A stretch of 64,000 nucleotides of DNA from an uncultured Prevotellaceae bacterium (GTDB lineage: Bacteria > Bacteroidota > Bacteroidia > Bacteroidales > Bacteroidaceae): the NCBI GenBank assembly GCA_902761605.1, contig CACWLC010000004.1:1-64000 (forward strand). The letters run 5' to 3'. Of this stretch, positions 50,260 through 58,593 are shown piece by piece. Under the pieces are notes generated by a model. That model saw only the letters and a program-made list of their open reading frames with translations. It ran no database searches and was not told the origin of the DNA. The position numbers and the translations under genes are program-made. Every line of letters starts with the position of its first letter. Positions within the stretch are counted from its first letter, which is position 1.

Positions 50260-52830
50260 ATGAAAAGAGCAATGAAAAAGCTATTTATCCTGCTGTTATT
50301 GTGCTCAGCAGCCAACTGTATCGTGGCGCAGAAGATTACCCGCAGCTATCAAGACCAGTCGCTCAGCCGAGTGCTTGAAGACCTGAATGCCGCCACCTCC
50401 CGCCATGAGATATCATTCGTATATAACGACCTCGAAGACTTCACCGTCACCTGCTCCTTCGAACGCCTCAGCCTCAACGATGCGCTGATGAAGGTCGTTG
50501 GCTTCTATCCCGTCCGCATTATCAGGGACGGCGACAAGTATTTCGTGGAGTGCACCCACAAGACGGAGCGCCACCTGAGGGGAACCCTCATCGACGAACA
50601 GGGCCAGCCTTTGGCCTTTGCCAATATTGCCGTCCTCAATCCTGCTGACTCCACTCTTCTCTCTGGTGGGGTCAGCAACGAGGCGGGCCAGTTTGTCGTT
50701 CCCTATGAGCAACACAAAATCCTCGTCCGCATCAGTTTTATCGGCTACAAGACCGTCTATAGTCTCTGCACCCAAGAGGATATGGGCATCATCCGGCTCC
50801 AGCGCGACAGTTATGTGGTGAAAGGAGTTGAGGTGAAAGGCAGCGTGCCGCAGTACAAAGCGATGACTGGCGGTATGACCGTTGAGGTGCAGAACTCCAT
50901 ACTGAAAGACGTGGGCACAGCAGACGACCTGCTTTCGATGTTGCCCCGCGTAGAAGGTAGCGACGGCAAGTTCACCGTTTTTGCCAAAGGTGAGCCGGAA
51001 ATCTATATCAACAATAAGAAGGTACACGACTCGAAGGAACTGATGCAACTCAAATCCTCAGACATCAAGAGTGTGGATATCATCACATCGCCTGGTGCGA
51101 AGTACAATGCAGAGGTCAATGCAGTCATCCGCATTAAGACCATCAAGCGGCAAGACGATGGATTGAGCGTAGAGGCATATACCTATGGGAAGTACAACAA
51201 ATGGTGGACTAACTATGATGATTTCACCTTAAGATACCGTAGTGGCGGGTTGGAGATATTTGGCACAGGTTCTTTTAGAAATCACCATTATGCGGAAGAC
51301 CCAGCTCTTTCTTCCGATCTCCTTTTCGACAACAAAACCATCCACATCGACCAGACAGCCCCAAATTCCGTATGGTTTACCTCTGTGTTTGGAAAGGCAG
51401 GGCTTAGTTACGACTTCGATGAAAATAATTCTATCGGAATGACATATAGCTGCTTTGGTGAACTTTACGGCGGCGGTTACTTGAACGGTACGCAAACCAT
51501 CTATAGTAATGGAAAGTTGGAGGGTGAAGTGAGCCAATGGATGAAGGTTGACCACAGGACGATACCCGACCATGATGCCAACATCTATTATGTAGGCAAG
51601 ATTGGCAAACTTGGCATTGACTTCAATGGTACTTGGCTCTGGCAGAAGTCCGTCAGCAGAGATGTAGAGACAGAAAGAAGTACAGAACTGGAAAACCGCG
51701 ACATCCACAGCAATGCCGAAAACCGTAACCGGATGCTGGCTGCCAAACTCGTACTTTCCTATCCCGTGTGGAAAGGCGAACTAAGCGTTGGTTCTGAGAC
51801 TACCAGCACCCATAGCGACGGCATGAGTGAGAATTTAGAAGGTTGGGTGCCTGCATCCAAAACCCATATCAAAGAAAACAACCTGGCAGGTTTTGCTGAG
51901 TACGAAGTGCAGCTAGGGCACTGGAGCCTCAATGCCGGACTGCGCTATGAGCACGTAAGTGCTGACTATGAGTCATATAGTATCCGCAGCGACATACAGC
52001 CAGAGCCGAGCCGAAGCTATAACGACCTTTTCCCTAACCTCTCTGCAGGTTGGCAAAAGGACAAGTGGGGACTGCAACTCAGTTACACCAAGCGCATCAA
52101 CCGCCCCAGCTATCGCTCATTGAGCAACTACGTCCAATACGACAATCGTTATCAGGTAGAGGGCGGCAATCCTATGCTGCGGCCTGCCATCCGTCAAGAC
52201 ATCGACTTCAGCGCCACCTACTCATGGCTCAGTTTCAATGCCGGTTTTGAACACTATAGCGACAAGATTCTAAACTTCAGCAGATTCTATCAACAGGGCA
52301 GAGACATCATCATGTGGCGCAACGAAAACTTCGACCACTTCAACTGCTGCCATGCCTCGATAGTAGCCTCACCTAAATGGGGCATCTATACCCCGACGCT
52401 TACCCTCGGCTACTTCCAGCAGTTCTTCAATGTAAGGCAATACGGCATTGATCATAGTCTCACCAAACCTGAGTGGAGCATCAACCTGCGCAACTGGCTG
52501 AAATTGGGAAAGACTGCTAAGGCGATGGTCTATATCCACTACGCCACAACTCATGACTATGGCTTCAGCCGCCAACATTATGAGTTCAACGTGAATGCCC
52601 GTCTGCAGAAGACTTTCATGAAAGGTCAACTAACGGCAGTACTCTCTGCCAACGATATTTTCCGCACGCTCCGTGACAAATGGGAGGGCTACTATCCTGT
52701 TGAGGTTCTGACCCGCGATGCCTACCAATATTACAGAGATATCGGCATATCACTACAATACAACTTCAACCAGAAGCGCTCGAAGTACAAAGGCACAGGC
52801 GCTGGTAACGATGAGAAGAGCCGACTTTAA
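50260..52830 (+). CDS. TonB-dependent-receptor-like barrel with STN domain
   Basis: 856 residues. Signal peptide (cut near IVAQ), STN domain (~28-85, RVLEDLNAATSRHEISFVYN), carboxypeptidase-regulatory-like domain (~105-185), plug (~195-300, DVGTADDLLSMLPRVEG, SPGAKYNAEVNAVIRI) and a PF14905 barrel. The STN domain is the part that signals to FecR-like anti-sigma proteins, so this is a trans-envelope unit with the two upstream genes. No SusD partner. Stop codon overlaps that of the convergent gene. Confidence 0.87.
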   Translation: MKRAMKKLFILLLLCSAANCIVAQKITRSYQDQSLSRVLEDLNAATSRHEISFVYNDLEDFTVTCSFERLSLNDALMKVVGFYPVRIIRDGDKYFVECTHKTERHLRGTLIDEQGQPLAFANIAVLNPADSTLLSGGVSNEAGQFVVPYEQHKILVRISFIGYKTVYSLCTQEDMGIIRLQRDSYVVKGVEVKGSVPQYKAMTGGMTVEVQNSILKDVGTADDLLSMLPRVEGSDGKFTVFAKGEPEIYINNKKVHDSKELMQLKSSDIKSVDIITSPGAKYNAEVNAVIRIKTIKRQDDGLSVEAYTYGKYNKWWTNYDDFTLRYRSGGLEIFGTGSFRNHHYAEDPALSSDLLFDNKTIHIDQTAPNSVWFTSVFGKAGLSYDFDENNSIGMTYSCFGELYGGGYLNGTQTIYSNGKLEGEVSQWMKVDHRTIPDHDANIYYVGKIGKLGIDFNGTWLWQKSVSRDVETERSTELENRDIHSNAENRNRMLAAKLVLSYPVWKGELSVGSETTSTHSDGMSENLEGWVPASKTHIKENNLAGFAEYEVQLGHWSLNAGLRYEHVSADYESYSIRSDIQPEPSRSYNDLFPNLSAGWQKDKWGLQLSYTKRINRPSYRSLSNYVQYDNRYQVEGGNPMLRPAIRQDIDFSATYSWLSFNAGFEHYSDKILNFSRFYQQGRDIIMWRNENFDHFNCCHASIVASPKWGIYTPTLTLGYFQQFFNVRQYGIDHSLTKPEWSINLRNWLKLGKTAKAMVYIHYATTHDYGFSRQHYEFNVNARLQKTFMKGQLTAVLSANDIFRTLRDKWEGYYPVEVLTRDAYQYYRDIGISLQYNFNQKRSKYKGTGAGNDEKSRL

Positions 52831-53378
52831 TCATTCGCTCTCCACACTTTCCAGTCGCTGATTTCTTTGGTGAGTCGTCCTACAGCCTGTTCGCAATCTT
52901 CCGGATAAGCCAAAGTCTGGATAAACCACAGTTTCCGGTGTTGTACGAACTTGGCATAGTATCGGCGGCTCGTTATCCGTCCGTCATCACCATGTATATG
53001 CCCTGAGAGAATGAACCAGCCGTCACCTTTCTGCTGGTAAGTGGCATGAAGTTCTGATGCGTATTTTTCCATCGCTTGGTTGACGGACATGTTCCCAGGA
53101 TTCTGCTCCACGAATGCCGTCTGCACTATCTCCGTGCTGTCCTGCCAGAAGCTGAACCTGCAGTTTCCCTTTTCCATCAGCGAGTCGTCGGTCTGCTCAA
53201 AAAATGATGGGTAGCGTATGGTGTAATCATAGGTCTCGTCGTGATACTCTTTCATAAGAGTGAGCCTCATGGCTCGTTCCAGTTTCTGCATCAACGGCAT
53301 CTCCTCCTTCTCATGGACTGACACCCATATCATTACAGCTATGAACACCAACATCGATAGAAATAGAAATCTCTTCAT
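52827..53378 (-). CDS. Unknown membrane-anchored protein
   Basis: 183 residues from the ATG at 53378, fixed by the minus-strand TACCTTTG box at 53398-53405. An N-terminal membrane anchor (~3-20) and a periplasmic domain: DYTIRYPSFFEQT, FSFWQDSTEIVQTAFVEQN, GDGWFILSGHIHGDDG. This resembles the PsbP-like fold of small stress-related lipoproteins, but I do not recognise a family. Promoter has an AAATGTCAG operator (site A). Confidence 0.6.
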   Translation of the reverse strand: MKRFLFLSMLVFIAVMIWVSVHEKEEMPLMQKLERAMRLTLMKEYHDETYDYTIRYPSFFEQTDDSLMEKGNCRFSFWQDSTEIVQTAFVEQNPGNMSVNQAMEKYASELHATYQQKGDGWFILSGHIHGDDGRITSRRYYAKFVQHRKLWFIQTLAYPEDCEQAVGRLTKEISDWKVWRAND

Positions 53379-53397
53379 ACTGCGATATTTTTTGCTG

Positions 53398-53457
53398 CAA
53401 AGGTATGAAGAGATTCTTATATCGCAGAGAATTATGACTGACATTTGTCTGACATTT
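53398..53457 (-). promoter_or_regulatory. AAATGTCAG operator site A and promoter
   Basis: On the minus strand AAATGTCAGACAAATGTCAG (53438-53457), then exactly 32 bp, then the -7 box TACCTTTG (53398-53405). No -33 TTTG at the normal place. Sits between the gene at 52827-53378 and the divergent winged-helix regulator 2. Confidence 0.75.
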
Positions 53458-53543
53458 AGGTGGCTTTATATAAGATAAGGTATATTATTTGTTAAAAAAG
53501 AAGGAAAAAGACAAAACTGTTCACGTACTTAGGATTCTTTTTG

Positions 53544-53551
53544 TAATTTTG
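53544..53551 (+). promoter_or_regulatory. -7 box of winged-helix regulator 2
   Basis: TAATTTTG, 4 nt before the ATG: candidate leaderless transcript. Confidence 0.55.
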
Positions 53552-53555
53552 CCGT

Positions 53556-54242
53556 ATGAAACAGAGATACGCCGTCATAGTGCTTTTTGCACTGATTATC
53601 GCGTCGAGCCTGACGAGTTTGGGGAGCTATAGTGCTACCGAAAGGTTGGTGAGTGAGGATATGGACAGGGCGTTGGCCCTGGCTTTGGAGGAACAGCAGA
53701 GTGATGTGATCAGTCAGGACACCATCCGCACGTTTAACAACCACTTGCAGATAGCAGAGTTGCGAGGCAAGGCAACGTTGGCTGTCGACACCCGAGGGCG
53801 CCAGTTCAAGGCATACGCCCACTGCTCTGAGGCCACCATCTTCAGTCTGTCAGACCAAAGACCGGCAACTATTCTTTGGGCACTGACGATAGGTTGGGGC
53901 ATGTTCTGTTTCTATCGCAGAAAGAGGTATGAGCCGCTATTGGCGGGCATGACTCATTATGGCGGATTGCGATTTTCTGAATCGGAAAGTCGATTCTATG
54001 CCGAGGATGGTCACCAAGTTCAGCTTACCCCCATGCAGCACCAGCTGATGGAGATGTTCTTTCAGTCGCCCTCGCACTCGCTGACAAAATCAGAAATCTG
54101 CGATGCCCTCTGGCCCAAGAAACCCGATGCCAGCGAGACGCTCTACACACTTATCAAGAGGTTGAAGCCCGTCATTGAACAACATTCTGACTTGAAAATC
54201 GAGTCTGACAGAGGAAAGGCCTACGAGCTAAAAATCAGATAG
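53556..54242 (+). CDS. Membrane-anchored OmpR-type winged-helix regulator 2
   Basis: 228 residues, same architecture as the regulator at 47195: hydrophobic N-terminus, periplasmic ~80 residues (QQSDVISQDT), membrane helix (~107-124), cytoplasmic winged helix (KSEICDALWP ... ETLYTLIKRLKPVIEQH ... ESDRGKAYELKI). Almost no change in the recognition helix region compared with its paralogue. Flanked on both sides by AAATGTCAG operators (53438 and 54260), which strongly suggests that it controls them. Confidence 0.85.
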   Translation: MKQRYAVIVLFALIIASSLTSLGSYSATERLVSEDMDRALALALEEQQSDVISQDTIRTFNNHLQIAELRGKATLAVDTRGRQFKAYAHCSEATIFSLSDQRPATILWALTIGWGMFCFYRRKRYEPLLAGMTHYGGLRFSESESRFYAEDGHQVQLTPMQHQLMEMFFQSPSHSLTKSEICDALWPKKPDASETLYTLIKRLKPVIEQHSDLKIESDRGKAYELKIR

Positions 54243-54259
54243 TTAGTAGTCTGACAGAC

Positions 54260-54319
54260 AAATGTCAGGGAAATGTCAGACAGTTTTTTCAAAGCTTTCG
54301 TTATTTGTTGCTACCTTCG
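54260..54319 (+). promoter_or_regulatory. AAATGTCAG operator site B and promoter
   Basis: AAATGTCAGGGAAATGTCAG (54260-54279), exactly 32 bp, then a -7 box variant TACCTTCG (54312-54319), 23 nt before the DUF2723 ATG. No -33 TTTG. The spacer differs from sites A and C at 2 bases, the repeats are identical. Confidence 0.75.
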
Positions 54320-54342
54320 CCGAAAAAATCAAGCGAAGCATT

Positions 54343-57195
54343 ATGCAACAAACAACATTCCAAAAAATCAACACCTGTATGGCGTGGCTCATGTTTGCCA
54401 TCGCCGCTATCGTCTACGGACTGACCATCGAGCCGACAGCCAGCCTGTGGGACTGTCCAGAATTTATTGCCTGTGGCTACAAACTGGAAATCGGTCACCC
54501 GCCTGGTGCGCCTATTTTCATGCTGGTAGCTAACCTTTTCTCTCAGTTTGCCAGCGACACGACTCATGTTGCGATGATGGTCAATCTGCTGTCAGCGCTC
54601 TTGAGCGCAGGCTGTATCTTCTTCCTATTTCTCACTATCACGCATTTAAGTGAAAAGGTAATAGTGAATAGTGAAAAATCCCTTCAACAGGTCATCACTA
54701 TCGAAGCCTGTGGCGTTGTAGGTGCACTGGCCTATACCTTCAGCGACACCTTTTGGTTCTCGGCTGTTGAAGCAGAAGTCTACGCTTTCTCCAGTTTCCT
54801 GACGGCTCTGATGTTCTGGCTGATACTGAAATGGGAAGACCGACAGGAGGATCGCTGGATTATATTAATAGCATATATTACCGGCCTTTCCATTGGTGTC
54901 CATTTACTCTGTCTGCTTTGCCTGCCCGCTATGTCATTCGTGGTCTATTTCCGTCAGGCCAAGCGTGTCACAACTATGGGTATACTGAAGACATTGGCGG
55001 CAGGAGGCTTGCTTGTTGGCTTTATCCTCTATGGACTTATTCCCGGCATCGTCAAGATGGGCGGCTGGGCGGAACTGCTATTTACCAACCTGTTGGGTTG
55101 CCCCTACAACACAGGACTCATCATATACATCATCCTGCTGACAGCGTCGATCATTATAGCCTATTATAAGGTAAAACGGAGGATACTTAAATTGTCGCTG
55201 GCCTGCATCATGATGATACTGGCAGGATATAGCAGTTATGGCGTTATCTTTATCCGCGCCAATGCCAATACGCCGATGTGTGAGAATGCACCAGGCAACA
55301 TTTTCGCCTTGGGCAGCTATCTGAACCGCGAACAATATGGAGATACTCCGCTCCTTTACGGCCCTGCATATTGCAGCGAACTGGACCGTGAACCCGAAGG
55401 TGAGTATTTGGTTCCTAAGCACGAGGAAGGAAAGGCTATTTACCGTCCCTCTGCTGATTCTACTAAACAGGAATACGAGTTGGTTCGTCACGACATCAAA
55501 TATCTGTATAAGGAAAATATGCTTTTTCCTCGTATGCACTCTGGGCGGCATACCAAGGCCTATGAGGATTGGATGGGTGGAGTCAGGAAGGAAGGGAATC
55601 TGCCCACCTTTGCCGAGAACCTGCGCTTCTTCATCTCCTATCAGGTAAACTTTATGTACTGGCGCTATTTCCTGTGGAACTTCGTGGGACGACAGAACAA
55701 TATCCAAGGACATGGCGAGGTGGAACATGGCAACTGGATTACGGGCATCAGGTGGATTGACGACTGGCTGTTGGGCTGCGACACATCGAAATTGCCGTCA
55801 GACCTGGCAGAGAACAAAGGGCGTAACGTGTTCTATGCCTTGCCGCTACTGCTTGGGCTGGCAGGCATCTTCTGGCAATGGCGGCGAGGGAGCGAGGGCA
55901 GACAGCAAATATGGATTGTCACGCTGCTGTTTGTGATGACCGGCCTTGCCATCGTGGTCTATCTCAACCAGACACCACTCCAGCCTCGCGAGCGTGACTA
56001 TGCCTACGCCGGCTCCTTCTATGCCTTTGCCATTTGGATAGGGCTGGGGGCGGGACTAATCAGTGAAAAGTTAAGAGTGAAGAGTGAAAAATTTGCTACC
56101 GCTGTTACAGCTATTGTTTGTACTCTCTGTCTGGCGGTTCCCCTACAGATGGCATCGCAGACATGGGACGACCACGACCGTTCAGACCGTTACACCTGTC
56201 GCGACTTCGGTGCAAACTATCTGATGACAATGCAGGACGAAGGCAACCCTATCATCCTGACGAATGGCGATAACGACACGTTCCCGCTATGGTATAATCA
56301 AGAGGTGGAGGGCGTACGTACCGATACCCGCGACGTCAATATGGAATACCTGCAAACCGACTGGTATATCGACCAGATGAAACGTCCTGCCTACGACTCC
56401 CCGGCATTGCCCATCAGCTTAAAACACGAGGACTACCAAGAGGGCCGGCTTGAATATCTGCCAATCAGTACCGATAGTCTGACTATTGGGTCTGGGAAAG
56501 ACGAGATGGTCATACGATTCAAAGGAAAGCAGGGACTCTATAAGAACGAGCTGATGGTACTGGAGATGCTGTCGCACGCTGACTGGAGCCGTCCCGTCTA
56601 CATGTCTATCAACTCCGGAGGAAACTATCTGTCGTTCCTCGAAGACCATCTGGTGCTGGAAGGTCTCGCCTACCGTATATCGCCACAAGCTAAAGGTAAG
56701 CAGGTGGACGTGGAACGGCTGTACGACAACATCATGCATCGCTTCCGTTATGGTAACCTGAAGGCTCAGGGAATCTATGTGGATGAAGACGTGAAGCGCC
56801 TGACCAATACGCATCAGCTCATTATGGGCATACTCATCGACTCGCTGCTACAGCAAGACGACACCAAGCGGGCATTGGCCGTCTGCCGGAAGTGGCAGCA
56901 GGAGATGCCATGCGAAAACGTTCCTTATACAGATGCCGCCCTTTCTATGGCACGTTGCTATTATCAGACCAATCACCCCAAACAGGGTAACGAAATCGTC
57001 AATAGTCTGCTGCGCCGTTCTGAAGAGTGGCTTTCGTGGATAGAGACCATTAATCCCTCACGTCGCTTAGGCTCTCAGTACTCCCAGCTCACATGGATGC
57101 AAACCATGCAGCAGGCCCTGTCAATGGCGGTAGAATTTGAAAGAAACGAAATCTATAATCAATATATCAAACAATATGAAAACTACATCAAATAA
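54343..57195 (+). CDS. DUF2723 polytopic membrane protein, glycosyltransferase-like
   Basis: 950 residues from the ATG at 54343. DUF2723 near the N-terminus: IEPTASLWDCPEFIACGYKLEIGHPPGAP, with the acidic residues typical of GT-C glycosyltransferases (protein O-mannosyltransferase-like), about 10-12 membrane helices up to residue ~620, and a large soluble C-terminal part. Probably transfers lipid-linked sugars to proteins outside the membrane. Two internal insertions (54649-54678 and 56062-56092) carry the dispersed TTCACT-type repeat without breaking the frame. Overlaps the DUF3098 gene by 20 nt. Confidence 0.83.
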   Translation: MQQTTFQKINTCMAWLMFAIAAIVYGLTIEPTASLWDCPEFIACGYKLEIGHPPGAPIFMLVANLFSQFASDTTHVAMMVNLLSALLSAGCIFFLFLTITHLSEKVIVNSEKSLQQVITIEACGVVGALAYTFSDTFWFSAVEAEVYAFSSFLTALMFWLILKWEDRQEDRWIILIAYITGLSIGVHLLCLLCLPAMSFVVYFRQAKRVTTMGILKTLAAGGLLVGFILYGLIPGIVKMGGWAELLFTNLLGCPYNTGLIIYIILLTASIIIAYYKVKRRILKLSLACIMMILAGYSSYGVIFIRANANTPMCENAPGNIFALGSYLNREQYGDTPLLYGPAYCSELDREPEGEYLVPKHEEGKAIYRPSADSTKQEYELVRHDIKYLYKENMLFPRMHSGRHTKAYEDWMGGVRKEGNLPTFAENLRFFISYQVNFMYWRYFLWNFVGRQNNIQGHGEVEHGNWITGIRWIDDWLLGCDTSKLPSDLAENKGRNVFYALPLLLGLAGIFWQWRRGSEGRQQIWIVTLLFVMTGLAIVVYLNQTPLQPRERDYAYAGSFYAFAIWIGLGAGLISEKLRVKSEKFATAVTAIVCTLCLAVPLQMASQTWDDHDRSDRYTCRDFGANYLMTMQDEGNPIILTNGDNDTFPLWYNQEVEGVRTDTRDVNMEYLQTDWYIDQMKRPAYDSPALPISLKHEDYQEGRLEYLPISTDSLTIGSGKDEMVIRFKGKQGLYKNELMVLEMLSHADWSRPVYMSINSGGNYLSFLEDHLVLEGLAYRISPQAKGKQVDVERLYDNIMHRFRYGNLKAQGIYVDEDVKRLTNTHQLIMGILIDSLLQQDDTKRALAVCRKWQQEMPCENVPYTDAALSMARCYYQTNHPKQGNEIVNSLLRRSEEWLSWIETINPSRRLGSQYSQLTWMQTMQQALSMAVEFERNEIYNQYIKQYENYIK
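54649..54678. repeat. Dispersed TTCACT-type repeat, copy 3 (reverse, in DUF2723 gene)
   Basis: AGTGAAAAGG...AGTGAATAGTGAAAAA lies in frame and encodes EKVIVNSEKS. It breaks what would otherwise be a loop of a membrane protein. Confidence 0.6.
56062..56092. repeat. Dispersed TTCACT-type repeat, copy 4 (reverse, in DUF2723 gene)
   Basis: AGTGAAAAGTTAAGAGTGAA then GAGTGAAAAAT, in frame, encoding SEKLRVKSEK, at the end of a membrane helix. Confidence 0.6.
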
Positions 57196-57373
57196 GTATT
57201 TCATTGCATCTTGTGTTCTTATCGTCGCAGGCTATATCCTGATGTCCGGGCCAGGAAGCACAGAACAGTCTTTCAATCCCGACATCTTCTCTGCCCGAAG
57301 AATAGTCATCGCGCCCATGTTGTGTCTGGCGGGATATCTCCTGGTAATAATCGGAATCCTATACAAGAAGTAA
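57176..57373 (+). CDS. DUF3098 small membrane protein
   Basis: 65 residues with two membrane helices and the family middle STEQSFNPDIFSARRIVIAP. Role unknown. Its start overlaps the end of the DUF2723 gene, so the two are co-translated; this pairing hints at a link to the glycosyltransferase. A longer frame to 57137 lies inside DUF2723. Confidence 0.8.
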   Translation: MKTTSNKYFIASCVLIVAGYILMSGPGSTEQSFNPDIFSARRIVIAPMLCLAGYLLVIIGILYKK

Positions 57374-57451
57374 AAAAATTGCGAAGGGGGCGGGATATTG
57401 TCGGGAAACTGTCGTATAATAAGTAGAAGAAGCAAATTAGTAACATCGAAA

Positions 57452-58000
57452 GTGAAGACAGACGGGCAGATTGTGGAAGCCGTGAAAGGCGGTCGGCGGA
57501 AAGGACATTACCTGATGGTCGACCGCTACGGACAGGAAGTTTTTGCGATGATAGCGAGAATGGTATCCGATATGATGGATGCCGAGGAACTGACGCAAGA
57601 CACCTTCCTCCGCGCCTTCAGCCACATTGACAGTTACGACCCGCAACGGGCCTCACTTGGAACCTGGCTATGCCGCATTGCCTATCGTCTGACGCTTGAC
57701 TTCATGAAGCGCCGCCGCCCGCTCATCATTCCGATTGAAGACCGCGAAGTTTGGCAGACAGACATCAGCGACAAGCAGTTGGAAGATGAACTGTCCACAG
57801 GCAGCGAGGAGCGGATAGAGAGACTGGAACTGCTTGTGGATGACCTGCCGCCCGACGAACGTCTGCTACTCACGCTCCACTATTTCGAGAATCGCAAACT
57901 TGACGAATGTGCGTTCATCATGGACACTACACCTCACGCATTGGCTAACCGCCTCTACCGAATCCGCAAGAAACTCTACAAACAACTTCAGAAGATATGA
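57452..58000 (+). CDS. ECF sigma factor
   Basis: 182 residues if translation starts at the GTG 57452, where KTDGQIVEAVKGG begins; the frame is open to a TTG at 57398 and the true start is uncertain. Regions 2 (YGQEVFAMIARMVSDMMDAEELTQDTFLRAFSHIDSY ... LGTWLCRIAYRLTLDFMKRR) and 4 (LPPDERLLLTLHYFENRKLDECAFIMDTTPHALANRLYRIRKKL) complete. Overlaps the anti-sigma-like gene by ATGA. Confidence 0.88.
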   Translation: MKTDGQIVEAVKGGRRKGHYLMVDRYGQEVFAMIARMVSDMMDAEELTQDTFLRAFSHIDSYDPQRASLGTWLCRIAYRLTLDFMKRRRPLIIPIEDREVWQTDISDKQLEDELSTGSEERIERLELLVDDLPPDERLLLTLHYFENRKLDECAFIMDTTPHALANRLYRIRKKLYKQLQKI

Positions 58001-58593
58001 CAACGTATAAAGATACCGACCTCCGCGAAGCCCTCCGTCGCAAATATGCCGACACACCGCAACTACCTGCCGACTTCATGCAGCGGATGCACCATGCTAC
58101 GGAAAAGCAGATGTCGAAGAAATGGATAAATAAAGCCTCGGCAGTCTTAGCTGTTGCTGCATCTGTTGCACTTGTGATGCTGCTTGTATGGCCAAAGACG
58201 GTCAGGAAGCAGAATGTGATAGAAAAGCAAATTGCTGCTATCAATCCCATTGTCATTGAAGATTTATTGCCCGACTCTGCCGCTTCAACCATCGAAGAAC
58301 CCACAACGACGGCTACAGTGAAGCATCAAGCAAAAACTGCTACTGTTCGTGCAGTCGGATCTGTATCCATATCTCCTGCCGACAGTTTAGACTATTATAT
58401 CAGCAAAATAGAACGTGAACTGGCTGAGGTAGACGACAGCCTCTATATTGAACGTATTCAGCGGGTGATGAAGGCAGACGAGCGACTGCAGCGTATCGTT
58501 AACAACTACATCATGCATGAGTTGCATAAGGAGGGTGCTCCACACCAAGCCAATAATATTAATCCCGTAAATTCGAACGAAGATGAAGAATAG
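57997..58593 (+). CDS. Anti-sigma-like single-pass membrane protein
   Basis: 198 residues: a basic cytoplasmic start (~1-45, with the FMQRMHHATEKQM stretch seen in similar Bacteroidota proteins), one membrane helix (~48-68) and a Ser/Thr-rich periplasmic region ending in charged helix (~120-180). No FecR or DUF4974 domain. Because it is translationally coupled to an ECF factor, an anti-sigma role is likely. Overlaps the next gene by 11 nt. Confidence 0.65.
   Translation: MTTYKDTDLREALRRKYADTPQLPADFMQRMHHATEKQMSKKWINKASAVLAVAASVALVMLLVWPKTVRKQNVIEKQIAAINPIVIEDLLPDSAASTIEEPTTTATVKHQAKTATVRAVGSVSISPADSLDYYISKIERELAEVDDSLYIERIQRVMKADERLQRIVNNYIMHELHKEGAPHQANNINPVNSNEDEE

Noticed and set aside
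50413-51048. 211-codon minus-strand frame
   Set aside because: Antisense to the plug and STN domains of a clear receptor gene.
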